Assembly (NCBI RefSeq): GCF_021018805.1
Contig: NC_086253.1
Coordinates: forward strand, 33,358,083-33,422,082
Reading direction: 5' to 3'
Origin: Prinia subflava
Taxonomy: Eukaryota; Chordata; Aves; Passeriformes; Cisticolidae
DNA: 64,000 bases
Shown: positions 1 through 12,100 of the stretch, in pieces
Position numbering within the stretch: position 1 is the first letter of the stretch
Layout: each line of letters starts with the position of its first letter
The notes under the pieces: generated by a model
Database searches by the model: none
Told to the model about the DNA's origin: nothing
Seen by the model: only the letters and a program-made list of their open reading frames with translations
Translations under genes and position numbers: made by a program

Positions 1-1247
1 ACTGGTGCAAGTCAGAGAAGAGCTAACTGGGTGTGTTTCTAACGATGCACAGTAATAGCCTGAAGAACTTAAGGAGTCTGGTATTTTGTAACTCGGAAGG
101 GAAAGTAACTTGTTTTGTTCTCTCATTTTACTTTGAAATGACCACTGTTTTGCTTTTTGTTTTCACAAAAGCTCATTATAACCTCTCCTTTACATATTTC
201 AGTTGCCTAGCCCGTCATTCTTGCAAGTTCTCTTAGCTAACTAGTTACTGGGAGGGTGTTTCACACCATAGGTTCACAGGAAGAACACCAGGGTTACGAT
301 ATGAATTGCAAAAGTGCTGGACCATAAATTACAAAGGTCATACAGAGGACTTCTTTGGTTTTGAGATGGGAGATTGTATTTCACCTCTGCAGGTCAGCAG
401 GAGTTGCTCTTAGTACATGGTTTATTTCCTTCTCATGTGGCCACACAATTCCCCTTCTCTAACTTGGCATTAATCTTAAGTGTCATTTAGATACACAACA
501 CAGAAATTACGTGGTTGGAAGAACCGTTAGACTTCCCCAGATCCCTTGGGTTGCTAGTGACAAGCTTTATACTGAAGCTGCATTTAACATAACACCCTGT
601 AAGGTAACTCTGTGAGGAACCATGGGCTTGGACCCACAAAAACAGGGCAAAAACCTTTTCTCTGTGGCCACGAGAGGTGTTTTTCTTTGAGTACTATGGA
701 CAAACTTTGCTCAGAGAACTATTTGAAGCCCCTGAATGCTGTCTTCACACTTTTATATGTTGTGTTTTAGTCCTTTGATCATTTTAAGAAAGTTTTTTTT
801 CTGCAACCCTGTTGGATGAAAATCACTGTGCTCAGTTTTTGGAGCGCTACTTAAATGGTTTGAGCACTCCGGTTTATTCAGCAGAGGTGTAGGTAGTTTG
901 TAGATCCTCAATATGCTTCAGCATAAGCACTGAACAACGGAGCTTGCAGGCAGGGGTGTGCAGAAGCAGAACACCTCGTATTTAAGAATCTACACTTTAA
1001 AAACTTAAATGCTTAAGAAAGAGTAGCTACATTGTCCGACTCAAAAGAGGTTTGGGTCTTTTTGGTGCATTTGGACTCATGCCCCGGTTTAAATAATATG
1101 CTTGTTCTACCTAAACACTATTCTATAGTAGCCTATGTTTCATATTTCTGACCAACCTTTTAAGAATGCCTTCAGAGGAAATAGGGTCACAGTTATTCAT
1201 GCAATAAATATGCAGATGTAAGCATCAAAGTCCTGATCTTTTTTCAG
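1..1247 (+). other. CENPU: CENPU intron sequence, no exon recognised
   Basis: Sequence upstream of the first CENPU exon seen in the window. It is AT-rich and ends in a polypyrimidine tract and AG at 1241-1247. I looked for the preceding CENPU coiled-coil exon and did not recognise it, so the rest of the gene probably lies left of the window. No repeat was recognised. Confidence 0.6.
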
Positions 1248-1404
1248 AGCTGAACTGCAACTGACACAACTACAAAAAGAATATGCTGAGCTGCAGGAAA
1301 GGAAATCATCCTTGAGGCAAGCAGTTGAATTAATTACTGATTTAAAGGAGCTACAGCAAGACTGTTTGGATTATAGAGAAGAAAACCCGAAACCAAAAGT
1401 GGTA
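1248..1404 (+). CDS. CENPU: CENPU penultimate coding exon (coiled coil)
   Basis: 157 bp. It begins with one base completing a split codon, then 52 codons, ending on a codon boundary before gtaagt. It encodes the coiled-coil segment from AELQLTQLQKEY to ENPKPKVV, aligned with human LKQLQTKYDELKERKSSLRN. Confidence 0.92.
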
Positions 1405-2210
1405 GTAAGTACCTATTCTGCATGTGTTGCAATTTTCTAAGTGTTTTTTATTCTAATTTATGAGATTTATTTATTAACATCTCTTAAGTAGCAGCATTTT
1501 GTTAATTGTCTGTATGGAAGCGACTTGAGAATCACTGCTGAACTTTACTGTAGTATCTCACTCATGTTTTTGGTCTCATGTTAGAAGCTGAAATATTTCA
1601 AGAAGATTCTGCTGTCTTGCTCTCAGTATCCAGGAATTCAAAAGACATAGAAATGAAACAGTTGTCCTTAGCTGTAACTTTTTTATAGAAATTGAAGATT
1701 AACAGTGGGGCAGAAGTAATTCTTTTTTTGTGTTGTTACTGTTCCAAAGTAGGGAAGGCTCTGGTACTTCCATGTATGATATTGCTGAGAACAGTGCTGG
1801 TTTTTCATGACCAGAGAAACTCCTCGTGTAGCCTTAAAACCCGTTCCTGTTGTACCAGGAAGGTGGTACAAGGCTTCTGTGGACACAATTTACACACCTG
1901 CCCTGTGTAAGGGAGATCCTCACATTTCAGAAGATGCTCTGATTTTGGCTGTTGTTCACTTTTAAAGGTCATGCTGCGCCATTTTAGACAGAGGAAAAGT
2001 AAAAACTGATCTGTAAGTGATCTTTCCAAGAGTTAAAAATGTTGCCTTGTCATTTTATTTCCTTATCAACAGTATGGAACTTCCAGCCTCCCTGCTCTTC
2101 TGGTGGAGTCTCGGAGAATTCTGGGAGCAGAAAGGCACTTTGAGAGTATCAATATGAAACTGGAAGAGGCTCTGGCTGTACAAAAAGAGCAGAGATCAAA
2201 GAAAAATTAA
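1248..2210 (+). CDS. CENPU: CENPU (centromere protein U / MLF1IP), C-terminal two exons, 5' part outside window
   Basis: Centromere protein U belongs to the CENP-O/P/Q/R/U group of the constitutive centromere-associated network at the inner kinetochore. Two coding exons are present, 1248-1404 and 2073-2210, joined in phase with GT-AG borders (donor gtaagt at 1405; acceptor AG at 2071-2072). Together they give the last 97 complete residues. The first exon is a heptad-like, glutamine- and leucine-rich coiled coil containing QERKSSLRQAVE. The second starts YGTSSLPALLVESRRILGAE, which matches the conserved CENPU C-terminus (human SSLPALLFKARTLLGAE, from memory). The bird tail after EEALAVQ is lysine-rich and somewhat longer than the human end. 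The 5' part lies left of the window. The next gene, PRIMPOL, converges from the right, as in human. Identity is confident; only the C-terminus is visible. Confidence 0.93.
2073..2210 (+). CDS. CENPU: CENPU terminal coding exon
   Basis: 138 bp, 45 codons plus TAA at 2208-2210. It encodes the diagnostic SSLPALL...ILGAE block and ends in a basic tail, EQRSKKN. The acceptor is preceded by tttccttatcaacag. Confidence 0.93.
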   Translation, partial: YGTSSLPALLVESRRILGAERHFESINMKLEEALAVQKEQRSKKN

Positions 2211-2600
2211 GTGTCTTTTTAAGACTTTCAGACATTCAGTAGGAACAGTTACAAGAATTGTCAGTGCTTAAAGCTTGTTTAATTATTGTTACTCTATTTT
2301 GTTTCAGTGTTTAAGTCAGCAGCTTAGAGACTGTATCTTTTTATTGTCAAATAGTCTCAGAATATCAATGAAAGGAAACAGCAATCACAGTTCATAAAAC
2401 TTTCGTGTATTCTGAACAACACTGGGTGTTAATCTTGTGCTATTAAAGTAATCTTGAGAGGAATATATTCATAAAGAGAACACAGACTCTGGTTGAACAA
2501 AGATTAATAAACAATTCTTTTTATTAAATTTGCATTTGAAATAAATTATTTAATCTCATTTACGAAAATAAGAAATCTGTTTTGTTGGCTTCTCAATAAA
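2211..2600 (+). other. CENPU: CENPU 3' UTR with poly(A) signals
   Basis: AT-rich 3' UTR after the CENPU stop. AATAAA hexamers lie on the plus strand at 2506-2511, 2540-2545 and 2595-2600. Which is used cannot be told from sequence. The region faces the PRIMPOL 3' UTR, and a minus-strand AATAAA lies inside it at 2520-2525. Confidence 0.7.
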
Positions 2601-2859
2601 ACTTTGACATACGACTAACAAAATAGAAACTGTACAGCAAAGAGCATTAAAGTGCTAAGCTTGGAGCAGCATTCATGAGGAGTTTTTAGTTCAGTTCTCT
2701 TCAGCCCCCACACAATCCTCCATGATTCCTCATGCCTGCTGAAGTTCACCCAGGTGCTTTGTCTTACAGCCCTGGAGTGGTGCTTGTGAATGACCCCGCA
2801 GGACCTTTCACACACACATGTGACACGCAAGTGTCAGTCACTGCTGGCCAGGCCTGTGC
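2520..2859 (-). other. PRIMPOL: PRIMPOL 3' UTR with poly(A) signal
   Basis: Minus-strand sequence downstream of the PRIMPOL stop at 2860. An AATAAA hexamer reads leftward at 2525-2520. It falls between the plus-strand CENPU signals, so the two mature 3' ends may overlap. No coding potential is accepted here. Confidence 0.55.
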
Positions 2860-3165
2860 TTAGCTGCCTTCCTTAGTGCAGGGGTCTTCCTTCTTTAAAG
2901 CTTCCAAAAGAACTTCATCTGGGATTTCTTCCATGGCATAATTCAGACTATCTTCTGCAGCTTCAGCTAGTTCTACATCTTCAGCAGCTTCTAGGAAACA
3001 GGCATCATTACTTGTGTTTGCCCACTCGCTGTCTGACAACAGGAAGTCTTGAGACCAGCTGTTCTCTGAAGATACTGAGCTTTTTGACAAGCCTGCCACG
3101 TTCAAATGTGCATTTACTTCTCCTTCTGTGTGCCCCCTGTCATCCATTAGCAAGGACTCTTCTTC
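2860..3165 (-). CDS. PRIMPOL: PRIMPOL terminal coding exon 13 (RPA-binding tail)
   Basis: 306 bp, 101 codons plus stop. The acceptor is tgtttctcaaag at 3166, giving the phase-0 start EEESLLMDD. RPA-binding motif A (DACFLEAAED, D556 and F559) and motif B (IPDEVLLEAL, with Leu where human has Ile) are visible. About 16 residues longer than the human exon. Confidence 0.94.
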   Translation of the reverse strand, partial: EEESLLMDDRGHTEGEVNAHLNVAGLSKSSVSSENSWSQDFLLSDSEWANTSNDACFLEAAEDVELAEAAEDSLNYAMEEIPDEVLLEALKKEDPCTKEGS

Positions 3166-6100
3166 CTTTGAGAAACAAGAACATGACTTACTCCATTTAC
3201 AAATACTCTTCATACCTTTAACTGCTCTGCAAGCTGGAAGTTTGTGCTGTCACATAGCATGGATATTGCAGAAAGCTGGCCAACACAAGATTTTCCAGCA
3301 TGTTCATGTATTCCACATTAACCTGGGGAAGCCTGTTTTAATGGGAGCAGAAAATTGCTGTTTTCTGGGTGTTTTTCTAGCACCCTTCAAGTAGCCTGTT
3401 GAATACAGCTTCATAAAATAATACAAGCTTAAGACTAGCTTAAGTGTCTGTTCGAAGATACTGTCAGGACCTGAAAACACAGTTAAATGACACTTCCTGT
3501 GAAATAACACTAATAGCTATTGATGAGTTGCTTGAGTAGAGCTTAACATGCCATTCTGCTGTATGACATTTAGAGCTGTGCAGTTAAATTCAGAAGTTGA
3601 AAAATGCCAGTTCTTATTGCCTAAGCAGTGGAAAAACTTGTATGTTCAGGGTGTAGCGTCTAGGAGCACTATCAGGTCAGTTTAAATATTCTGCCTCTTT
3701 GGGGAAACATGCTGCTTTATCACTAAAACAGAGGTAAACGAATTTCAGGACTGAGGGTCACTGACTTACATTTGACTCTCACTGACTCAATTGTTCCAGA
3801 ACCAGTTCTGTTTCACCTTGTGTGATGTCAGACATGCACAGCAGAGCTAAACTTGGGCAGTTTTTCTGTTCTGCATCTGGAGCTGCCTTGTGGCTTAGAC
3901 ATTGGGAACTGCTGTTCACATCAGAACAGAACAGGTCTTTAGCCCCAGGTGAAGTTAGACAATTCCAGTAACTTAGCTCTGCTGGAGAATGTAAAAATGA
4001 ATCTATGGAGCTACCACACCATCACTGGTGCCAGGGAACCTCTTCTATACCACTGTAACAGTGTGTGGAGCTCTCCCAGCAGACTGGGATGTTAGCGGGA
4101 GTATCCAAGGACTTCCAGAGCCTCACAAGAACCTGAGCATCTCAACAGGACAAAAACGTACCTCTTTGAAAAGAGAGGGCAGGCATATCCCAGGCGGTAA
4201 CGGAAGACCTAAATCAAATACAAGACATTAATTAAAGTTAACATTCCAAACAGTATTAAGTATAATTGAGATCACAGGCTACATACTTTGTGATTTGAAG
4301 TTTTGTTCTCTGCAGACAGGATCGTGGCACTTTTGATACCAGACTTCATTCTTTAGATCTACCAGAATCCTAAGAATGAAATGAATTCGTTTTTTAGTAA
4401 AAGTACATACATGAAGTGAATTCATTCCATAGGAAATTCTAACACTAAATGAACAGGTTTTATTTGTCCTCAGCTATGGCCATTGCTCTCATACTATTGG
4501 CATACTTACTGCATACGTGTTTTGTGCAATTTTTAGTAAACTTCAGGTTTCTTAAGTTTAAAGAAATAAATGTTTAACATCTGAAAGTGAAATTTAATCA
4601 AATTCATTACATTAAGCTTGGAAGAAACAGTCATCAGCATCTTTGGGCCCTTATTTTAAATACCATGATGATTACTTCATAGAATTATTAGAAATAAAAG
4701 TCCAGTTATCACAAAGTAAACTTTTGGGGAAGGATAAATAGTTTCTTTGGTTTTGTGGGGGTTTTTTTTTGTAATTAAAACCTTGTATCCCACAGAGCAA
4801 GACAGCAGAAATTGTAACCAGTTGCTGATTCTATCCAGAAGAGTTTTTTCAGCATTTCTAAAAATAACGATTGAACAGGAAAATAAAGCTGTTTTAAACT
4901 GAACAGTTAAAGAACATACATTATATTGTTACTTTTGTGAGGTCTTCCAATATTTTCACACCAACGGTAACCAGAAATATCATAAATAAGCAGTTCTTTG
5001 AGAGAGAAGTAACTCCATTGTCGTATCCCTGAGAACAAAAAAAAATTCTTTAAATTCTTTAGAAACAGTGCTGCAGAAGACTCATTTGTAAATAATAAGG
5101 TGGTTTCTTTACCTCCTTGTAGCCCATCTTTATTAACCAAAGAACGAACAAAATTATCGATTTCTGGATATGGTGAACCCTGGTAACCTTCCATGGGATC
5201 TGTTAAATCAAAGGCCACAAACACAGTTGGAGGGTTTGCCACTGAAACATGCCATTGTAACACACTTTATATACACCACAGGCAGAAAATGTACATGAAT
5301 CATATCACACCCTTGAATAAAACCAGGGATAAAGCCACTGGTACCTTCTTGCACATCTTTGAAGTGCCACCCCAAGGTGCAGAGGGAGCTGGGACAAAGC
5401 AGGACAAGCTGCGGGTGCAGGAGGGGAGGGTCAGTGGCATTCAGGTGCTGCAGAGCATCCCTCAGTGCAGATGTACTCTGCCTCCTGCAGAAAGGCAGCT
5501 GAAGAAGAGCCCTCCTGGAAGTTACCAGGTGTACAAGTCACAGAACACCTAAGTTAAGAGTCTGGGGTTTTTTTCTATGCAGTAGAAAAGGCTTGAGGTA
5601 CCTCTGCTGCTTCTGGTAGTTTTACTGTTTAAGAAAGCAGACATTTTTCTCTCCTCCTCTGAAAAGCCAGATGACAGAAATTTTATGTCATCACTTGCTC
5701 TGAAGAAAGGAAAGAATACAAAGAAAAGAGTATGATTCTTACAGCGTAACACATTTCAACATAACTCACTGTAACATCCCCCAGAGTGGCACAACATGAC
5801 ACAGCCCTGGGCCCGAGGTTGGGCCAGGAGACCTCCAGAGGTCCCTGCTAACTTTGACCAGCCTGTGATTTGCTGCTGTGCACCTTTCTGTGTCCCCAGA
5901 GCACTTTCCCTTCTGGCCTTGGCTGTTTCCCTGACTCCCACCACAGGACGGGGGTTCCTCCTCTCCAACAGCAACATTTGGTTCCTGGCCAAAGTCCCTG
6001 GACCCACCCATTTAACTGCTGGCCCACACTCCCACAGCAGGATGTGCTCTAGATGTACTATTTATGCAAATATACCCTTTGAAAGGTTCCAATTTAGTTT

Positions 6101-9100
6101 TTTTCTCTCTACAATGAACTGCTTTTCCTTGCCCTATAGCTAACTGGAAGCCAGATGATCACAGAAGTCTAAATTCAACACAGCAGAATTTCTCATCCAC
6201 ATTTACGGTGGATTCAGCTGATGCCTATGATCTGAATACACTGCGTGGTTTATTGGCATCAGTTCAGGGTAATGGACATTTCAGGATATAAAACCTGAAG
6301 TCAGAACAAATATATGTTTTCATATATAAATATTAATACTATTTTAACCTTTCTGCCACAGCAACGATTAGGATCTTCTTAAGATAAGATATGACATATC
6401 AGAGGTTTAGATAAGGTATAGAAAACTTGATTATTGTCTGTACAGGTACCCAGCCTATGGAGGGGTCTGTACCAAATGGGAAATTTGGTATGCCAAAAAC
6501 CACGGACAGAAACCCTTTGTATTTCTTATCCTACTCTGAAAAATATTCAGACTTCTCACATGTAACTGACTAGAAACCTGTGAGTTTTGCTTCCAGAACT
6601 ACACAGAATCTGACCAAACTTAATAATAGTTATGTTTTGGCATTTTGAGAGTGTTTAGAGAAATGAGGCACAATTCAAAAGCTGTACCACATTTGAAGGC
6701 AGGTTTAACAAAAGAAAACGACTCCCAAGAAATTTTTTTCTTCAAAACCAAGAAATTCTACCAGGAACTTCTAAGTTACACTGTAACAATGTCAATTGAA
6801 TAATTGCTTATTCATAATAGTTATTTGTAACTACTACAAGAGAATTATCATTAAAATACATATTTTAAAATATCATACATTAGACTGGAATTAAGTAATT
6901 ACCCAATGTTGCAGATTAAAGAGGAAAGAAAATATGCTTCTTCCAAGGAAACATCCTTTTCACAGTTGGGGATAAACTTATTATCCTCTGCTATCTTCAG
7001 AATCACATTTTTTCCTGCTTTTGATGACTTATACATCCGGAAATTTCTATTCTTTGTATAAACTCCTACAGGAAAACAGATATTTCTTAACACGGCAGTG
7101 CTGGCTAGGACTTAAAAACTGAGCAGTTGTAAATTAAACAATTTTCCTCAGGCCCAGCTAAAAGTCCAATGAATGGACATAAACTGATACTGACTAGATC
7201 ACATCCCATAGGAGAAATGCAACAAGGCAAGATCATGCACACATGTACACTTTTATGTTACAGAATAATTAAGACAAATGCTCAACACCTCTACAAAGGC
7301 ATTTTAATCATTCTGACATTATAATTGTTATAAGTTTCCCTTCAGTACAAGAAATTTGTTCTTTTAAAATAACTTTGTGAAATACAAAGCTGCACAATTA
7401 TTTTAACCAGAAAGAACTTAATCAAACTTTCTGTTTTCTGTGGACTGCTTCACAACTTTTCTGAGATAGGTATCAGGAAAGCTTAATTCCAACCTCAAAA
7501 ACAAAACAATGATCAGGTATCTTAACACTGAATAATCTATCTAATAATTGATTGAGAAGGTGAGTTTTATTTGCAGGTTGCATTTGATGTTCATGAAGAG
7601 AAAAGCACTTACAGAGCTCATACAAGAAGAACATCACAAAGCTTTCTGTCACTGCAGCCTCATGATGTAATTTAGTATTTCAGCAATTTTGACTTTATTT
7701 TTCCAATTTTGAGGTAATGTGTATAACATAAATATTGAGGATGGTTAATTTTGGGAAACTAACATCAAATTTTTAAAAAGTGAGAAAACAAATTATTTTT
7801 ATTTAAATTCCATTCATGAATATGCTTGAAAGAATTTTGAACAGTAGGTGGGAGTAACCCTTCTGACTCAATAACAGAGAAGCCTGCAGTAGCCAACTTT
7901 GGGATTACATTTCAATAGATCAGACATACTGAAGATGCCCACAACAAAAGTGATCCTGAATTCCATGAGAACAATTTGAAGGAATGGGTGTTCTTCAGAA
8001 GAGTCTGAGGAAAAACCCAAGGCAAAGTCCTCAAATGTGTAACACACTGCTGTGCAAAAGCATGCTAAGCTATTTTCACATCCCTGAGATAAGGCAAAAA
8101 GAAAAAAAACACCAGATATGGAGTTAAAGAAGGGTGGAACTTTCTAGTTTAACCATGGGTTTTGTGCTCCTGGAGATTTGTAACATTTTAATACCATCAC
8201 CAGGCTATGCCATGGGCCATGAAGTGCCCAACCCAATATTTCTATTATTCCATCACTGAAAGCTAACAGCTGCCATTCCAAAGAGGGAAAGAAGGCTCAA
8301 TTCATACATGTAGAATAATACAGAAAGACATGCCTGTATGACTTGTTCCTTTATTAAGCAGTTTCTAATTCAACTGAAATTAGAAAAATGCAATATACAC
8401 TATCCTCTTTTACTCCAAATGGGAGCACTAAACCCTTAAGGGGGAAAAAAACCTAGTCCTGTATGGAAAGAATTACTTTAAACTTCAGAATAAAATAATT
8501 ATGTATAGCAATATATGAAATTCCACAGACCATGAATCTAAGACTCCTTTAAAGTACAGCACTTATGATCCCAGTTTCAGCATGTATTTGAAGTCTGACC
8601 ATAGGGACAACAGTAAGAACCCTTGTAATTGAAGATTAAGGAACATTTCATTCTTAATCTTGGTTGCATCCCAAAGTTTAAAAACACTTCTACTTACCTA
8701 GATCCACAAAAAGCTGCTTGTTGCCTTCTTTATCATTTACTATTAGGAAGGAAAAATCACCATTTTCTTCCTGGTGTGGCATTTCCATATCGTTTGTTTC
8801 CTGAGCAATGGCTGGCCAGTCTTTAGAATCATCCTGAACAGCTGTGAGGTTTGTAAGAGAATCATCTAATCCAGCTCCTGCAGAACACTGGAAAACATGC
8901 CCTGCTCCTTCGGCTGGAATCACAGCAGCCCTGCTCTCCATTAATCTTATGGCAGGCTGCAAAATGGTTCTCACAAAGTTACCTTAAAAACAACCAAAAA
9001 AGGCCAGAAGCAGGTAATGTCATTTATGAGTCAAGAAAGAACTTAGAGAGTTCCTGTGCAAACATTTTTCAAAACAGCCAAGATGGAAATGGTTGAAGTT

Positions 9101-12100
9101 TGGGGTCTTTTTAGCCCTTCTGAATTTTTTAAAAAGAAATCTTTTGGACCAGCCCACCGTATTAAATGGTTTTGGCCAGTGACTGAGAAACCAATGCCTC
9201 ACAATAATTTGTACTAAATGTCTTTAAAAAACCACCAAAACCTAAATATTAACAAGCTCAGATTTAGGATTCTGAAAAGGTTGTGATTGTCCCCCTCACT
9301 GCTGCTTTCCCTAATTTCACTTTCAGAATGACTGAAAGGTTTACTTGCAGCTTCATGGGGTATTTACTGATGTAAGAGCTTGACCTAAATTTACTCCAAC
9401 TACAAATTACTTTTACAAAAGTATTTTGTAATGACTTTTCATGCTCCCAGTATTGTAATTCAACTCCCATTGTACCTCCAAGCTCTGCTAAAACTATGGC
9501 CAAATTAGTTCCAGGGAGAAAGCAAGAGAATGGAATAAATACAAATGTGGGAGAAAAACCTATGAAGTGGAAGGAATACTGGCAAGGATTCTGCACTTGT
9601 TGGATGAAGCTTCCATGAGGAATATGAATGAATATGAAATACTGTTCCTCCCATGCTACATATCAGCAGAATGACTCAGCATATCAAGCATCAAAATCAT
9701 CATCATCCTCATAATTCATTACAGGACCACTGGTGCACACAAATGAGTCAAGACAACCCGAAACTGGCAATTCTCTGTGTTGGAGTTGCCGTATCTGAGA
9801 AATCCCAACTCACATAAACAATTAAAATTGCTTTGAGCTTTCTCTTAACCATGTTTATGCACGGGTAGCTTGAAATCATCTCTGTCCTGCCTTTTTGACC
9901 ATGTGTTGAGCAGAAATTACTGTATTTAGAGCAAAACCAGCAGCTTTAATTGTTAAGACTGACATTAATCTGAAAATTTGGGAGTCATAGACTTGCCAGT
10001 TTCATAGAAATCGGGATTTTTGTAAATAAAACATACAGGCACAAAAAAAGTTACATCGTTGCAAACACATGCTAATCACAGGAAAAGAAAGTAGAAGATG
10101 AGAATAAATGAGGCTTAATGAAATAAGAGAGTAATTATGTGTATGCTGGGCATACGAATTTGTTTCCACATATAATTCCCTTAAAATAAATACTCCTATG
10201 GGAGATGGAACTGTATGAAGTCAAAACTTCACCTTTTGTTTCTAGGTGTAAGAGAAAAGAACACACTTACCAATATGAGTGTTATCCTTAAATACAGTCT
10301 TTTGGGGTAGAAATATTAAGTGCCGGCTAAATTTTTCATCAGTACTGGAATCCAAGTTCAAGACATCTTTTGATGAACAATTTACATCATAAAGTTCTTT
10401 TAATTTTTGGCTGACAAGCTGAAATCATAAACATTAATTGCTGTTGTTCGTGAGCAATGGCTGGCCAGTCTTTAGAATCATCTTCAACAGCTGTTGTTTT
10501 ACTCTAGTAGTTGCATCTATAAAACCGAACACAAATTCAGATTCTACATTTTTCCCAAGGTCTTTTTTTTTCCCTCATTTTGAGCACACAGTTAATTTAA
10601 TTCAAACTAACCCATATCAGGTTTTAACCAAGTTTGACATAGACTGTATTTCCTTCAATATACAAGTCACGTAACGCTTAACTAACAGTGATAAGCTGAG
10701 AAGACTTGCAGTTTCTGAGGTCCAAGTCTGGTTAGGAGGCTTTACCCTGCAGGTTGTTTTCCAGCACAAAGCAGTTCACACCCACAAAGTTTGTCATGCA
10801 GGCTGACCAGGAGTGGAAGATGGAGGCTGTCACCATACAAAGGACTGGTGAGTTAATTCACTGTTATGATTTAGCTAATTCATGGTGTGACCCAATAAAC
10901 AATAACTAAGCGCAAAACATATTTCACTCTGAATTAGCTCTTAATAAAAACCTTTTAGAAACCAAGCTAGTGATTACTCATGTTTAGGACTGGGACTCAG
11001 AACCTAAAGATCTGGAAGCCCTGGGTTTTAGCAGCTCAAATCCCCCATCCAGCAAATCCAAAGTCCTCTTCTTAACCTGAGGAATCTCAACATTTCAGAT
11101 TTGATCCACAATGGATAAATCCCTCTAGATGAAGGGTTATTTATGAAGGAATTACCTCAAATGATCTTTTACTTCTGCTCACTTCCAGCAAGAGACATGT
11201 AAGTGACAGAAGTCTCACAGACATTCACTCATGATGAGATTTTATTAAAACAGAAGCTACTCTTCTAAAAATATATTAATGCACTATTGAACTTGCAGAT
11301 AGCTCATTCACAGAAAAAAATTGCAATAAAATGAAAACTGCACTATTTAATAAAATTTATAATATAAAGGTATTTAATTTTAGGTACCAAATTGGTAAAT
11401 GCAGTCACATGATGCTCTCTACATCATCATTTAACTAAATTATAATGAAATTTATAATGAACTGTCGTCTAAAGAAAGTTTCAGGAGAGATTCATCTAAG
11501 CCTTTCATATATGACTGCACCATTAGGCAAAGGGAATGAACTGAGGAATATATGAATTGAACTTTTATTGATGCTACTTTAAAGAGTACCTAAACATTCT
11601 TACAGCTTTGAAGTGGCAGAGCATATAAACAATGTTCTAAACCAAACTTACCATGTCAGTAAACCTACCATGAATACAAACAGTCCAACAGCCATCATTC
11701 TTTATTTTTGTCTCTCAATTAAATGTTTTGTTTCTCACTTAGATTAAACCCCTGCTTTAATTAAAACAGTATTTTTACTTAATTAAAAATAATCACTGGG
11801 TCTGCAATTCTTTTAATTTTACTACAGCATAATCAGGATAAAGTGGTAAATAGTTTCATATTAAATTAACAACAAATTTATATGACTTTGACACAGCATG
11901 ACATTGCTCCAGTTTACCTCAATTAGCTTCATGACCATATTCTTGCCATCTGCATCAGGATTCACTGGTTTGTAAAACTCCAAATCAAAATAAAGTTTGC
12001 AAGCATCTTTTTCAGGAATTACTTCATAGCAATGCATAAGACTTGTTTTGTAATCTTTGCTATGGAAAAACAAAAACAAATCACAACCTCTCATAAGAAA

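Noticed and set aside
9264..9596. 110-codon minus-strand frame in a PRIMPOL intron
   Set aside because: Not part of PrimPol, no phase-compatible splice sites noticed and no family recognised; probably an old repeat or chance.
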